Numbered from the stretch's first letter, positions 1-9,359 are shown. The stretch is 64,000 nt of DNA from Sporolactobacillus sp. THM19-2 (GCF_004153195.1 NZ_SEMC01000003.1:186001-250000), one strand, 5' to 3'. The notes: generated by a model from the letters alone, not told the origin. Numbers and translations: made by a program.

Positions 1-1197
1 AAAATCAAACCGGTCAGCCGCAATCACATCGGCCAGGGCCAGTGCTCCGGCATGATCACCGGAAGGGGCGCCTGCCAGATTGGATGTGATATCTGATCCC
101 TTAAGGGCTTCGTTCACATGGAGATTTTCAGCAGTCACCGTCCCGTCCTGCCCCTGAAAAAACCAGTCTATACCGGATTCCTGTGATCCACCGGTCTGCT
201 GAAAAGCATCGTTAAAGGAGGTGGCCAGCTGCGCTGCCATACGATCCAGACTCTGCAGCACAGCCGGATAATCATTCGTATAGGCCTCAATCAGTCCCTG
301 AAGTTTGCCGGAAAAGCCCGACAGTTCCTGACCGTCCATGGCCACGGTCACCGATGGCTCGGCAGAGTCGATCGCTGAAGCAAGATTTGCGGCAGTCAGC
401 TGCTCCCCGTCGACGAGCCGTGCGGGCGGGTCAAATGAACCCCCGTTCTGATCAACCATTTCAATCGTGTATTTGCCCTCGGCAGTTGCCGAAGCATGAC
501 CTCCGCTCGGAACCGGGGTCACTTTAATATGAACCAGTCCGGCAAGCTTATCCGTCAGTAGATCACGTTCATCATAAAGGTCATTAGCCAGAAAACCGTT
601 TGCTTCCTGCAGACCGATTTCTTTATTCAGTGCATTGATCTGATCTGCATAATTGTTAATCAGATGCGTATTTTCCGTGATCTGCTGCTGCAGGTTGTTT
701 TGCACCTTCCCAAGCGACTGAGCGATATAATTAAAGGTATCCGCCACTTCTTTGCCTCTTTGCAGAACGACTGTGCCCGTTCCTCCTGTACCCGAGTGAC
801 TGGCCAGGTCCTGAATCGACTGCCAGAAACCATCCAGGACAGAAGAAATTCCGGTTTCTGAGGGTTCATTGACAATGTCTTCCATCTGGCTATACGCATC
901 ACTCAGGGCGGACCAGTACCCGTTCTGGTTTGCATTTTCCCGAACCTGCAGATCCACAAACTGATCCCGGATCCTGACAATGGAATCATCAATGACCCCG
1001 GTGCCGGCCTGACCTGCTCCATGTGGTGCATTGATCCCTGCTGCGGGATACGGCAGCCAGCTTTTCAGATTGACGCGCTGACGCGAGTAGCCATCCGTTC
1101 CGGCATTGGACACATTATGTCCCGTTGTCTGGATCGCTTCCTGCGTCACCTGCAGCGCGCGCTGCATCATATTCAGACTTGAAAAAATAGGAATCAT
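1..1197 (-). CDS. flgK: flagellar hook-associated protein FlgK (HAP1), C-terminus outside window
   Basis: This is the N-terminal 399 residues of FlgK, the protein that joins the hook to the filament. The reading frame is open from the ATG at 1197 to the window edge. The start follows a GGAGG sequence at a good distance. The N-terminus (IPIFSSLNMMQRAL, then TTGHNVSNAGTDGYSRQRVN at about residues 25-45) is the conserved flagellar rod/hook motif with the N-A-x-T-x-G-Y-S-R signature. Further in, GDHAGALALAD resembles the FlgK central region. It is followed by no gene inside the window; flgN and flgM lie directly upstream on the same strand, the usual Bacillus order flgM-flgN-flgK. Identity is very likely from motif and context. 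Confidence 0.93.
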   Translation of the reverse strand, partial: MIPIFSSLNMMQRALQVTQEAIQTTGHNVSNAGTDGYSRQRVNLKSWLPYPAAGINAPHGAGQAGTGVIDDSIVRIRDQFVDLQVRENANQNGYWSALSDAYSQMEDIVNEPSETGISSVLDGFWQSIQDLASHSGTGGTGTVVLQRGKEVADTFNYIAQSLGKVQNNLQQQITENTHLINNYADQINALNKEIGLQEANGFLANDLYDERDLLTDKLAGLVHIKVTPVPSGGHASATAEGKYTIEMVDQNGGSFDPPARLVDGEQLTAANLASAIDSAEPSVTVAMDGQELSGFSGKLQGLIEAYTNDYPAVLQSLDRMAAQLATSFNDAFQQTGGSQESGIDWFFQGQDGTVTAENLHVNEALKGSDITSNLAGAPSGDHAGALALADVIAADRFDF

Positions 1198-1218
1198 CTG
1201 CTTAAACCTCCGTCTCTG

Positions 1219-1704
1219 TCAGGCACGTGAATCAATCCGTCCGCTGAACCTGCCGGCTGATCCGCTCTGAGCATTCCCCGGATGGCCGTAACCTGAAGGC
1301 CCGGTACCCGGCATCAGCAGATTCAGATTCAGTCTGACCCACTGCAGCGACTGGCGCAAAAGATCCTGATTCAGCTGATTGAGCTGTTTCAGCGTCAGAA
1401 CCGAACGGCTAAGCTTCAGATACAGGGCATGCCACTCCGGCTGTTCTTTTTCTGAAAGCGCGACCTTCTCCCATTCACTGAATGCCGCATTCGCTTTTCC
1501 TGTATCTTTCCGGACAAGCTGCGTCCTTTTCTGTTCCAGAGCGCGCAGTTTTTCGGCAAGAGGCTCTTCCTGCCTGGTCAGACGGTCGACTGCATCGGCG
1601 TCGCCCTTTTTTATCGCTTCTAGCTTGGCAAGACCGGTTTCACGCAGGTGCTCCTGTACACTTATGATCTGCAGAATCGTTTGCTTCATCATTTCAGCCG
1701 GCAT
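1219..1704 (-). CDS. flgN: flagellar export chaperone FlgN
   Basis: A 161-residue, almost wholly helical, charged protein with heptad-like spacing (for example LRALEQKRTQLVRK and LTLKQLNQLNQDLLRQ). This fits FlgN, the cytoplasmic chaperone that holds FlgK and FlgL before export. The family is poorly conserved in sequence, so the call rests on size, coiled-coil character and position between flgM and flgK. I chose the ATG at 1704, which has GAAGG eight bases upstream; a GTG one codon earlier is the alternative. The C-terminal 25 residues are rich in Gly, Ser and Pro and look disordered. The gap to flgK is 21 bp, so the two are co-transcribed. Confidence 0.85.
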   Translation of the reverse strand: MPAEMMKQTILQIISVQEHLRETGLAKLEAIKKGDADAVDRLTRQEEPLAEKLRALEQKRTQLVRKDTGKANAAFSEWEKVALSEKEQPEWHALYLKLSRSVLTLKQLNQLNQDLLRQSLQWVRLNLNLLMPGTGPSGYGHPGNAQSGSAGRFSGRIDSRA

Positions 1705-1743
1705 CACTTCAGCCTTCTTTCTTAACCGCGTCCGGACCCGGTC

Positions 1744-2007
1744 TTATTTCCGGTTCCACCACGCGTACATTTTTCGTGCAATATCTTCCGAAGAGACATG
1801 ATAGGTACCGGCGTCAATCTGAGCCTTAATGTTCTGTACCTTATCCAGGCGCTCCTGTTCCAGTCGATGAGCGCCCTGCATCCGCTTCGCTTCTGAAGAA
1901 ATTTCAACTTTATCGGACTGAGCCGGAGCGGTGCCCGGCTGTTTTCCCTGATGGGGCAGCGGGTATTTCCCATAAGGCTGGACCGGCTGGTAACCATCAA
2001 TCTTCAT
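1744..2007 (-). CDS. flgM: anti-sigma-D factor FlgM
   Basis: An 87-residue protein of the FlgM family, which binds and silences the motility sigma factor until it is exported through the hook-basal body. The typical layout is present: a short N-terminal tract (MKIDGYQPV), a disordered Pro/Gly/Gln-rich middle, then the KVEISSEAKRMQ motif and a helical C-terminus (VQNIKAQIDAGTYHVSSEDIARKM) that forms the sigma-binding region. I chose the ATG at 2007, which follows GAGGTG; an in-frame GTG at 2016 lies inside that ribosome site. A strong sigma-D promoter sits 110 bp upstream, giving the classical negative feedback loop. flgN follows after about 40 bp. Confidence 0.93.
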   Translation of the reverse strand: MKIDGYQPVQPYGKYPLPHQGKQPGTAPAQSDKVEISSEAKRMQGAHRLEQERLDKVQNIKAQIDAGTYHVSSEDIARKMYAWWNRK

Positions 2008-2119
2008 CCTGTTCACCTCTGTTTCAGATTTTACATGCAGCGGCTGATCACGGTCACTCTGCTTCCGCCGCCTGCCGGAGAAACAGTCCGTAAGTTTCTG
2101 CCTGATCGTTTCAATCTGT

Positions 2120-2147
2120 ATATCGGATGAATGGGTTCCATTGTTTA
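2120..2147 (-). promoter_or_regulatory. sigma-D (FliA-type) promoter of flgM-flgN-flgK
   Basis: On the minus strand there is TAAA (2147-2144), a 16-bp spacer, then TCCGATAT (2127-2120). The Bacillus sigma-D consensus is TAAA-N14 to N16-GCCGATAT, so only one base of the -10 differs. The -35 overlaps the stop codon of yvyF, so the motility genes can be transcribed separately from the com genes upstream. Confidence 0.85.
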
Positions 2148-2549
2148 ACTATTGCGCTTCGTGTGGTAGGTCCTCGAAACCCGCGACTGCTCCCTGAATG
2201 CTTTTTCTTTCTCATCACGCCGGATTGCCTCTTCCAGCTCTTGGCGGCAGTCCGGACAAAGCGCCCCTTCCGTGATGATTTTCCCACAGCTTTTACAGGG
2301 ATAGCCGAGATTGGGAAACATGGAAGAGACCAGGCGTCCTTCACGCACCCACTGATAAATCAGTTCCGTTTCCACACCGGTTGCCTCGTGAACCTGCGGG
2401 ACAGTGGCCATCCGATTCTCCTGTTCGCGGATAAAAGCGTAGACTTTGTCAAATTTATCTTCCTGTTCTTTCCGACAATCCGGGCAATATGGGGAGGACG
2501 TGCGGACAAACAGTTTCCCGCACTTGATACAGTTCGCAAGTTCAGCCAC
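2145..2549 (-). CDS. yvyF: YvyF-like flagellar operon zinc-ribbon protein
   Basis: A 134-residue protein with two zinc-ribbon pairs, CIKCGKLF...CPDC near the N-terminus and CKSCGKII...CPDC near the C-terminus. Between them is a MerR/HTH-like segment (VPQVHEATGVETELIYQWVREGRL). This is the family found between comFC and flgM in Bacillales. Its role is unsettled; a regulatory part in motility is usually assumed. The start is taken as the GTG at 2549 because GAAGGAGGG lies six bases upstream; an upstream in-frame start would remove this agreement. The gene sits 95 bp after comFC and its end carries the flgM promoter. Confidence 0.85.
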   Translation of the reverse strand: MAELANCIKCGKLFVRTSSPYCPDCRKEQEDKFDKVYAFIREQENRMATVPQVHEATGVETELIYQWVREGRLVSSMFPNLGYPCKSCGKIITEGALCPDCRQELEEAIRRDEKEKAFREQSRVSRTYHTKRNS

Positions 2550-2646
2550 TGCTGTCCCTCCTTCACTACTTGTTTTTATTATAGCCGACAATGACTCCGA
2601 TTACATTATCGGCACACTGAAAAAATAGTTAAGTGAAAAAGAGAGA

Positions 2647-3408
2647 TCACCCGTGAATCAGCGTCAGCCCATGAATCTGCACCGGACCGGCCTCACGGAG
2701 CGCTTCTGCAGCAAAATGCAGCGTGGCGCCTGTCGTGTAAATATCGTCAATCAGCAGAACGCTTCTGCCGGTCAGCTTCGCGGCAAGGCTCTGATCCAGT
2801 TTGAACGGGTTCTCCCGGTTCAGCCGATCATGGCGATGCAGCTTGCTCTGCTTCTGCTGTCCGCCCGGGCGTCTGAGTGCCGGAACCGGGGTCCCCGGAA
2901 GGAGACGCGCCAGCAGTTCAGCCTGGTTATACCCGCGTTCTTTTAATCGTTCCGGGCTGAGCGGCATCGGAACAATAACCGGCGGATCCGGAGCGCGCTT
3001 CAGCGAGAAAAAACGCCGGCGCCCGCTGATCCGGTGATAGGCCGCGCGGAACTCCTGCCTGAATCCCTCGACAAGTACGGCATCTCCGCGAAACTTGAAA
3101 CGCTTCATGATGTCCTTCATCTGGTTATTGTAGCTGAACAGGGCCGTATTCTTACCGAACGCCCTGCTTTCTTCACTGGATTGCCAGAGCAGACAGTCGG
3201 CGCAGACCTGATCCTTTGAAGGCATGCCTTCGGGGACCAGACGCAGATCTCTTCCGCAGAACCGGCAGCTGTGTCCGCCAGGAATCGGCAGCAGCCTGTC
3301 CCGGCACGACCGGCAGAATCCGGGTGGATTTTCGGGTGACAGAAGTGTACGGAAAGTCAGAGGTTCCCGTCGCTCTGACCCGCATAACAGACAAATCAGG
3401 CCGTTCAA
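2647..3408 (-). CDS. comFC: ComFC, phosphoribosyltransferase-fold competence protein
   Basis: A 253-residue ComFC/GntX protein that helps take up single-stranded DNA during transformation. The N-terminus carries three CxxC-type zinc motifs (CLLCGS, CRSCRD, CRFCGRD), and a further CADCL follows. The C-terminal phosphoribosyltransferase domain has the signature VLLIDDIYTTGATL at about residue 215. Translation probably starts at the TTG at 3408, which follows AAGGAGG by seven bases. It overlaps the end of comFA by 4 bp, so the two are translationally coupled. Confidence 0.93.
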   Translation of the reverse strand: MNGLICLLCGSERREPLTFRTLLSPENPPGFCRSCRDRLLPIPGGHSCRFCGRDLRLVPEGMPSKDQVCADCLLWQSSEESRAFGKNTALFSYNNQMKDIMKRFKFRGDAVLVEGFRQEFRAAYHRISGRRRFFSLKRAPDPPVIVPMPLSPERLKERGYNQAELLARLLPGTPVPALRRPGGQQKQSKLHRHDRLNRENPFKLDQSLAAKLTGRSVLLIDDIYTTGATLHFAAEALREAGPVQIHGLTLIHG

Positions 3409-4832
3409 AATCCCGCCTCCTTATTCATCTGCTCGATATGCCGCCGCGCGCGGATCATCTCGATGGTCTTTCCGTCATGAAAAAACAGGACATCACCGCC
3501 CGGATGCTCCGGTGATCTGCCTGCGCGTCCAGAAATCTGGACGAGCGCCCGCTCATCAAAAACCGGATCATCCGCACCAAAGACCGCCACTTCAACACCC
3601 GGAACGGTTACACCGCGTTCAAGAATCGTCGTTGTGACCAGAATGCGCAGTTTTCCTTCCCGGAAAAAAGCCACTTTTTCATGGCGCTCAGGATCATCCG
3701 CATGGACGCCGGCGACGCGCTCCATCCCCTTTTTCTGCAACAGTCCGGCAAGCTGCCGGGCCAGCTTAACGGACGAAACAAAGACAAAGAGACGGGTTTC
3801 GGGCGCCGCTTTTTGGCGCAGCCAGCGATAAAAAGGCTCAGGAATCTGCTTTTGGGCCATCGACTTTTTCCAGTTGCCGATCCACTGAAATCGGGGAACC
3901 GGCAGCGGATGCCCATGATATCTTCCGGCGATTTTGACCCCGCGCAGTTTTCCTGACAGAAAGGCGCGCTTCAGGCCGGCAGGCGGCGTGGCCGTCAGGA
4001 AGGCAAACGGGGCCTGTTCTTTCGCTGCTTTATGAACAGCAAAGGTAAGGACCGGATCAGCATGAAAGGGGAAAGCATCTACTTCATCGATAAAGACGCA
4101 GTCAAAACAGCGGTAAAAGCGCAGCAGCTGGTGGGTGGTCGTGATCAAAAGCGGGGCATGAAACCACTTTTCATGGCTTCCACCGTAAAACACGCCGACC
4201 GGCACCTCCGGAAAAGCAGCACGGATTCGCGGTGCAAGCTCCCTTACGACGTCTGTCCTCGGTGAGGCAATTGCTATCCGTTTCCCCTGTAAAAGCCGGT
4301 CTTCCACCGCCAGAAAGATCAGTTCCGTTTTCCCTGATCCGGTGACCGCCCAGATCAGAAATGACCGGCCTTCAGCAAGTGAACGCCTGAGCTGGCCGGA
4401 AGCGGCGGCCTGCCGGGGTGACAGGGTTCCCTTCCAGACGCACAGTCTGCCTGAGTTGTTCACATGAGGCACTTGTGCTGCAGGCGCCGGTCCGTTCCAC
4501 GTCAAAAGGCGGGTACACGAACGAATCACGCCCATATTCAGGCAGCGGCGGCAATAGACGCAGAGATGGCCGCAGCGACCGCAGAGGTGCGTTCCAAAGG
4601 CATCCGGATCCGTGTTCCCGCAACGCCGGCAGATTTTCTTTTTGACAAATGAAAAAGGAAACGGCAGCGCGTCAGCTGTTTCAATACCCGGGCGAAGGGT
4701 GATCCATCCCTCTTGTATCTGCTTACGGATTACCTCATCAGGAAAAGGAAGTTCTTCCGGGAGGCATTCCCTGCCATACAGAAACTGCTGCAGGCCGGGA
4801 TGAAAGGACGAATGATCTGATGTGTGCATCAT
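3405..4832 (-). CDS. comFA: ComFA, DNA uptake ATP-dependent helicase
   Basis: A DEAD-box type ATPase (475 residues from the chosen ATG) that drives transforming DNA across the membrane. It carries a four-cysteine zinc finger (CRRCG...CGRCGHLCVYC) at about residues 65-95, Walker A (AVTGSGKTE) at about 160, a DEVD Walker B, the TATPP motif III and QISGRAGR motif VI near the C-terminus. The start at 4832 is preferred because AAAGAGGGTTT lies upstream; an in-frame ATG at 4874 falls within a repeat element (see 4855-4910) and has no ribosome site. A terminator of degU separates it from the upstream gene. Confidence 0.92.
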   Translation of the reverse strand: MMHTSDHSSFHPGLQQFLYGRECLPEELPFPDEVIRKQIQEGWITLRPGIETADALPFPFSFVKKKICRRCGNTDPDAFGTHLCGRCGHLCVYCRRCLNMGVIRSCTRLLTWNGPAPAAQVPHVNNSGRLCVWKGTLSPRQAAASGQLRRSLAEGRSFLIWAVTGSGKTELIFLAVEDRLLQGKRIAIASPRTDVVRELAPRIRAAFPEVPVGVFYGGSHEKWFHAPLLITTTHQLLRFYRCFDCVFIDEVDAFPFHADPVLTFAVHKAAKEQAPFAFLTATPPAGLKRAFLSGKLRGVKIAGRYHGHPLPVPRFQWIGNWKKSMAQKQIPEPFYRWLRQKAAPETRLFVFVSSVKLARQLAGLLQKKGMERVAGVHADDPERHEKVAFFREGKLRILVTTTILERGVTVPGVEVAVFGADDPVFDERALVQISGRAGRSPEHPGGDVLFFHDGKTIEMIRARRHIEQMNKEAGF

Positions 4833-4854
4833 GAGTAAACCCTCTTTCACATCA

Positions 4855-4910
4855 AGGATAAAGTGAAACTTCAATCAGTGGGGATCTTACTGCCCGTTCA
4901 TGCGGGATAT
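4855..4910. repeat. truncated copy of structured interspersed repeat family 1
   Basis: The inverse complement joins the left end (ATCCCGCATGAACGGGCAG...) and the right end (CCCCACTGATTGAAGTTTCA...) of the roughly 150-bp elements at 21123-21427 and 39070-39217, with the middle missing. It lies immediately before comFA and overlaps the longest possible comFA frame. Confidence 0.75.
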
Positions 4911-4973
4911 AAAGGGGGGTTGGGGCACCAAAGGTATGATGGCAGAAGCGACAGATTGTGATTGATTATTTAT

Positions 4974-5021
4974 TCGACAAAAAAAGAAAGGATCCTCCTT
5001 CCTGTAACAAAAAGGGATCCT
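4974..5021 (-). terminator. rho-independent terminator after degU
   Basis: On the minus strand a 7-bp stem AGGATCC/GGATCCT with a long loop is followed by TTTCTTTTTTT. It lies 14 bp after the degU stop. Confidence 0.75.
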
Positions 5022-5034
5022 CTCTTTTAAAAGA

Positions 5035-5721
5035 TTAATAGATTTTTACCCAGCCATGCTTAATCGCTTCCACAACGGCCTGCGTGCGATCTTCCACACT
5101 TAACTTCTGCAGAATATTGCTGACATGGTTTTTCACCGTTTTTTCACTGATGTATAAGTGCTCACCGATTGCCCGGTTACTCTTTCCGTCAGCCATCAAC
5201 TGCAGCACTTCGCATTCGCGGTGGGTCAGAATATGCAGCGGAGGACGGTATTCCATATCACGGAAACCCGAGGGTTCGCTGTAATAGCCATTGGTTGCCA
5301 GCCGGCGAAATTCATTGACCAGATTGTGGGTCACTTTAGGATGTATGTAAGCTCCGCCCTGTGCCACGATGCGTACGGCTTCAATCATCGAATCGGCGTC
5401 CATTTCTTTAAGCAGATAACCGAGTGCCCCGGATTTCAGCACATGTGTCACATAACTCTCATCATCATGGATTGAGAGAATGATGACTTTCAGATCGGGA
5501 TGATTTTTAATCAGCTGGCGGGTCGCTTCAACACCGTTCAGCTTCGGCATGTTGATGTCCATCAGGACCACATCAGGTTCGGTTTCTTCAATCAGTTTTT
5601 CAGCGACACTTCCGTCGTCGCCTTCTGCAACCACCTGAAAGTCCGGCTCCATATCTAAAATGCGTTTCACACCTTCCCGAAAAAGGCGGTGATCATCGAT
5701 CAAAGCAATGGTCGTTGTCAT
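5035..5721 (-). CDS. degU: two-component response regulator DegU
   Basis: A NarL/LuxR-type response regulator. The receiver domain has the acidic pair at ALIDDH, the phospho-acceptor Asp in [13 protein letters not shown] at about residue 55 and the conserved Lys in LLKEMD. The C-terminal HTH reads [18 protein letters not shown] and [15 protein letters not shown]. The protein is near-colinear with Bacillus DegU over its whole length and controls exoenzymes, competence and motility there. The ATG at 5721 gives the family N-terminus ([11 protein letters not shown]), but I see no good ribosome site before it; a GTG at 5739 with a weak AGAGTGAG is an alternative. Its kinase degS lies upstream, with about 195 bp between them. 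Confidence 0.93.
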   Translation of the reverse strand: MTTTIALIDDHRLFREGVKRILDMEPDFQVVAEGDDGSVAEKLIEETEPDVVLMDINMPKLNGVEATRQLIKNHPDLKVIILSIHDDESYVTHVLKSGALGYLLKEMDADSMIEAVRIVAQGGAYIHPKVTHNLVNEFRRLATNGYYSEPSGFRDMEYRPPLHILTHRECEVLQLMADGKSNRAIGEHLYISEKTVKNHVSNILQKLSVEDRTQAVVEAIKHGWVKIY

Positions 5722-5916
5722 CGGACGTATATTAGTCACGCTCACTCTGCTGCACGAACATGGCGATGTGAAAAAGATCATCGACGCCGGTTCATCTCCC
5801 CTTCCTCTCCATGTGTCCCTGATGCAGCAGATTGTTCACCTCTCTTTTATAATCGGAAATTGCCTGTTGACGTACGGGACGAACGCGTATCCGATCTTAT
5901 TTTTCCTGTCATGATG

Positions 5917-7092
5917 TCATTTTCCCAGTTTATCTTCCGGTTGAATCGGAATATGAACCAGCACGGATGTACCGTGATTGGGTTCTGAATGGATGGTCAG
6001 TTCACCGTTCAGCAGTTCCGTTCGTTCACGCATGCCGATCAGCCCATAGCTGCCTTCTTTTTTCTTCGTCTGATCAAAACCAATGCCGTCGTCCTTTACC
6101 AGAATGATGACCTGGTCTTTTCTGTATTCCAGCCGGATCTTCACATGATTCGGTTTGGCGTGGATGCAGGCATTCTGAACGGCTTCCTGAGTCAGTCGGA
6201 ATAAAGCAGACTCAATCCGTGACTGAAGACGGAGTTCATCGCCGATACTCTTAAAACTGACAGCGACAGAAGGAAAATCGCCATTCAGCCTGTGTAAGTA
6301 TTTCTTCAGGGTCGGAACGAGGCCAAGATCATCCAGGCTCATCGGGCGCAGGTCATAAATGATCCGGCGAACTTCAGCAAGCGCGCCCTGCACCATACTC
6401 CGATACTTGTTCAGTTCCTCACGGGCGGCCTCTTCGCCTTCCCGCTTGCTGACGCGCTCAACGATCTCCAGACCCAGCAGAACCTGTGCAAGGGTCTGTG
6501 CCGGTCCATCATGAATTTCACGGGAAAGCCGCTTACGTTCTTCCTCGAGCGCTTCAATAATCTTCATGCCCAGAGCCCGCTGTTCGCGTGCACTGGCCAC
6601 CACATCGCCGACCTGCTTCAGATCGCTCGTCAGATAGTTAAGCACGACGGTGACCTGGCCGGTCAGTTTATCCGCTTTTTTAATAGTTGCTTCCAGCTGA
6701 ACCATCCGCCGCTCGAGGCCGTTTCGTCTCAGTTTAAGCTGTTTTTCCATCTCGCGGACAACAGAGAGACCGTTCTGAATATGATTGGCCTGTTCATACG
6801 CTTTCCGGATATCTTCTTCCCCGTACCGTTTGAAGTCCTTACTGATATCCGCCAGCCTGCCACGTGACTTTCTGGCTTCAATTTCCAGCCGGTCACTTCG
6901 TTTGATGACTTCTTCCAGTTCTTTTCTCACAAAACGGAGTTCTTTCGTAACGGTGTCGAATTCTTTTCTTGACTCTTCACCAATTTCGAAGATCTGCTTT
7001 TTGCTGCTGCTGACGTTCTCGACCATGTTATCAATAATCTTGTCGAGCCGCCTGATATCAAGCGGTTTATTTTTGTTCATGCCGGCTGACAT
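5917..7092 (-). CDS. degS: sensor histidine kinase DegS
   Basis: A soluble 391-residue kinase with no membrane segment, as expected for DegS, which phosphorylates DegU. The N-terminal half is a long coiled coil (sensor DegS domain). The HisKA_3 phospho-acceptor is in LSREIHDGPAQT at about residue 190. The HATPase domain shows EAVQNACIHAKPNH, VKDDGIGF and GSYGLIGMRER. The ATG at 7092 has GGAGGGAAATA upstream and is preferred over the ATG at 7125, which has none. It is transcribed divergently from yvyE. Confidence 0.93.
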   Translation of the reverse strand: MSAGMNKNKPLDIRRLDKIIDNMVENVSSSKKQIFEIGEESRKEFDTVTKELRFVRKELEEVIKRSDRLEIEARKSRGRLADISKDFKRYGEEDIRKAYEQANHIQNGLSVVREMEKQLKLRRNGLERRMVQLEATIKKADKLTGQVTVVLNYLTSDLKQVGDVVASAREQRALGMKIIEALEEERKRLSREIHDGPAQTLAQVLLGLEIVERVSKREGEEAAREELNKYRSMVQGALAEVRRIIYDLRPMSLDDLGLVPTLKKYLHRLNGDFPSVAVSFKSIGDELRLQSRIESALFRLTQEAVQNACIHAKPNHVKIRLEYRKDQVIILVKDDGIGFDQTKKKEGSYGLIGMRERTELLNGELTIHSEPNHGTSVLVHIPIQPEDKLGK

Positions 7093-7353
7093 TATTTCCC
7101 TCCAACATTCACTGTAACGAATCAAATCAGGTCACGCTAGACACATAATGCCTATCTCTGCATAGGACATAAGCACTAATTCCCGCCTGAGGTCTTCACT
7201 TATCATTTTTGCCGAAGCAGGACGGGATAGCAAGTGTATTTTTTACCATTCTTATTATTATAGCAAATTATCCGGCCGGTCATGGCACCTGCATGCTTTT
7301 TCTGCTACAATTTTCACCATAGAAGACCAGTAAACTAAGGGGGGAAACCATGG

Positions 7354-8010
7354 ATGGTACTTATCCCTTACCGGACAGTCAGGCATCAGGGGCGTGCAGA
7401 AACTGATATCCGCCGCTCACGCTTTCTCACATTCGCCGCCCCTGTTCAGACAGAGGAAGAAGCTGAAGCTTTCATTCAATCCAGACGAAAAGAAGACTGG
7501 AAGGCAAATCATCACTGTTACGCCTATATAATAGGGAAAAAGAAGGAGATTCAAAAAGCGAGTGACGACGGTGAACCGAGCGGGACAGCCGGTGTACCGA
7601 TCCTTGACGTCCTGAAACGGCGCGGAGTGACCGATACGCTCGTTATCGTCACACGTTATTTCGGCGGAATCAAACTGGGTGCCGGCGGGCTGATCCGTGC
7701 TTATGCGCATAGTGCCGCAGCCGGGCTCCATGACGCTGAAGTGATCGATCAGATCCCCTCCACCCTCTGGAAAGTCACGGTCGACTACCATCTGAGCGGG
7801 ATGCTGGACAACCGGCTCAGAGACTCTCCCTGGCAAATAAAAAATGTGGATTACACGGACCGGGTGACCTGCCACGTCTATGCAGAACAGAAAGACGGTA
7901 AACAATTTCGCGAGTGGATACGGGATCTGACAGCTGCACAGGCGGAGATCGAGCAGGAAGAGGAACTTTATCTCAGCCGGAGGGCACCTGAGCCGGGAGA
8001 AGAACCCTGA
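7354..8010 (+). CDS. yvyE: YigZ/IMPACT family protein YvyE
   Basis: A 218-residue member of the YigZ/IMPACT family. The N-terminal half has the diagnostic motifs KANHHCYAYIIG, SDDGEPSGTAG and YFGGIKLGAGGLIRAY. The C-terminal half (from about residue 140) is the ferredoxin-like UPF0029-C domain. Its molecular role is not established; the eukaryotic homologue acts on translation control. The gene faces away from degS, as in Bacillus subtilis, where yvyE neighbours degS. The ATG at 7354 is preceded by AAGGGGGG. Confidence 0.92.
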   Translation: MVLIPYRTVRHQGRAETDIRRSRFLTFAAPVQTEEEAEAFIQSRRKEDWKANHHCYAYIIGKKKEIQKASDDGEPSGTAGVPILDVLKRRGVTDTLVIVTRYFGGIKLGAGGLIRAYAHSAAAGLHDAEVIDQIPSTLWKVTVDYHLSGMLDNRLRDSPWQIKNVDYTDRVTCHVYAEQKDGKQFREWIRDLTAAQAEIEQEEELYLSRRAPEPGEEP

Positions 8011-8195
8011 AAAAGATGATGAATTTTGTCATATTTCATTTGCCCAATGGGGACAACTTCTGTAGAATGTTCTTAATATATACAACGCCTGGTAATTATT
8101 TTCAAGTCATTTGCCGGGGAAATGCTTCGAATAATTTATTATGTTGCTTGAACACAGCGGCATCATCTACAGGTCTGAAGGAGAACTGAATCCAA

Positions 8196-9299
8196 ATGAC
8201 AGTAAGCAGACACATCAATCGGCAAAACAACAAACGACGCAGGCGCAGAAAAACGCTATTGATTATTTTAGCGGTTTTTGTTGTTCTCGCAGGGTGCGCG
8301 GCAACATATGGCGTTTATCTGACAAAAAAGCTGCAAAATGTCACAGATCATGCGCAAAATCAACTCACACGTGGCGATAAATCTGATTTGCGAACAGAAC
8401 AGGTGGACCCGGTAAAGGACAATTTCTCAATTCTCTTTCTTGGGATTGATAAGCGGGAAAATGAACCTGCCCGTTCCGACGCCATGGTGCTGGCGACTTT
8501 TAATCACGGCTCGAATAAGGTCAAGATGGTCAGTATTCCGCGTGACTCCAAGGTTCAGATTGTTGATCCGACGGGCACCCGCGACTATGGCATTTCTAAA
8601 ATCACCCACGCTCATGCGTATGGTGATGCCAATGATAATCAGGGCGTTGACTATACGGTGGCCACGGTGGAAAAATTATTCGATATTCCGGTCGATTATT
8701 ACGTTCAGGTTGATTTTAAGGCTTTTGTTAAGATTATTAATGCCCTTGGCGGTGTAAAAATGGATGTACCGGTACGCCTTGTGACTCAGAACAGTAAAGA
8801 TAAAACGGGCAATGATGCCATCGTGCTTGAACCCGGCATGCAGACGCTGAACGGAGAACAGGCCCTGTCTGTCGTCCGAAATCGTAAATCGCCGGGATCC
8901 GGCGGCGACTTTGGACGCGGGCTGCGGCAAATGGAAATGATTGAAGCCATTGTCAAAAAAAGTACACAGCTCTCCTCCGTGACCAAATACGGCAACATGA
9001 TTGATTCACTGAACGGCCATTTCCAGACCAATCTGACTTTTGGCCAGCTGCTCAGCCTGCGCAAATATGCCGGTTCCCTTTCCAGCATCGATTCGATGCA
9101 GCTGAAGGGGACGGACGATTCAAGTACCGGGGTCTATTATTACACACTTGACCAGTCGTATCTGCAGGAAGTCAGCAGTGAACTGCAGAATCAGCTGGGC
9201 GTCACGCCTACCGCAACCGACGGAGCCGGCAGTGACGCAGACCCATCAGACGATACCACAGGTCAGTCCAGGGCGGCCAGTCCGAAAGCAACACACTGA
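8196..9299 (+). CDS. LCP-family cell-wall polymer ligase (LytR/TagU-like)
   Basis: A 367-residue LytR-CpsA-Psr protein that attaches teichoic acid or another anionic glycopolymer to peptidoglycan at the outer face of the membrane. It has a very basic N-terminus (KRRRRRK), one membrane span at about residues 24-45, then the LCP domain: ILFLGIDKR, RSDAMVLATFN, VSIPRDSKV and the later Arg-rich segment RNRKSPGSGGDFGRGLRQMEM. The last 40 residues are low-complexity (Thr, Asp, Ser) and probably disordered. The placement beside yvyE matches Bacillus tagU (lytR). A second LCP gene is at 26682. Confidence 0.92.
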   Translation: MTVSRHINRQNNKRRRRRKTLLIILAVFVVLAGCAATYGVYLTKKLQNVTDHAQNQLTRGDKSDLRTEQVDPVKDNFSILFLGIDKRENEPARSDAMVLATFNHGSNKVKMVSIPRDSKVQIVDPTGTRDYGISKITHAHAYGDANDNQGVDYTVATVEKLFDIPVDYYVQVDFKAFVKIINALGGVKMDVPVRLVTQNSKDKTGNDAIVLEPGMQTLNGEQALSVVRNRKSPGSGGDFGRGLRQMEMIEAIVKKSTQLSSVTKYGNMIDSLNGHFQTNLTFGQLLSLRKYAGSLSSIDSMQLKGTDDSSTGVYYYTLDQSYLQEVSSELQNQLGVTPTATDGAGSDADPSDDTTGQSRAASPKATH

Positions 9300-9359
9300 A
9301 TGAATAAAAGGGCGCATGAAGAAAAACCGGCCGGCCAGGCGCCTGCAACTTAGTTTTAT

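Noticed and set aside
4833-4874. Upstream in-frame start of comFA
   Set aside because: The extra residues are encoded by a repeat element and no ribosome site precedes that ATG.
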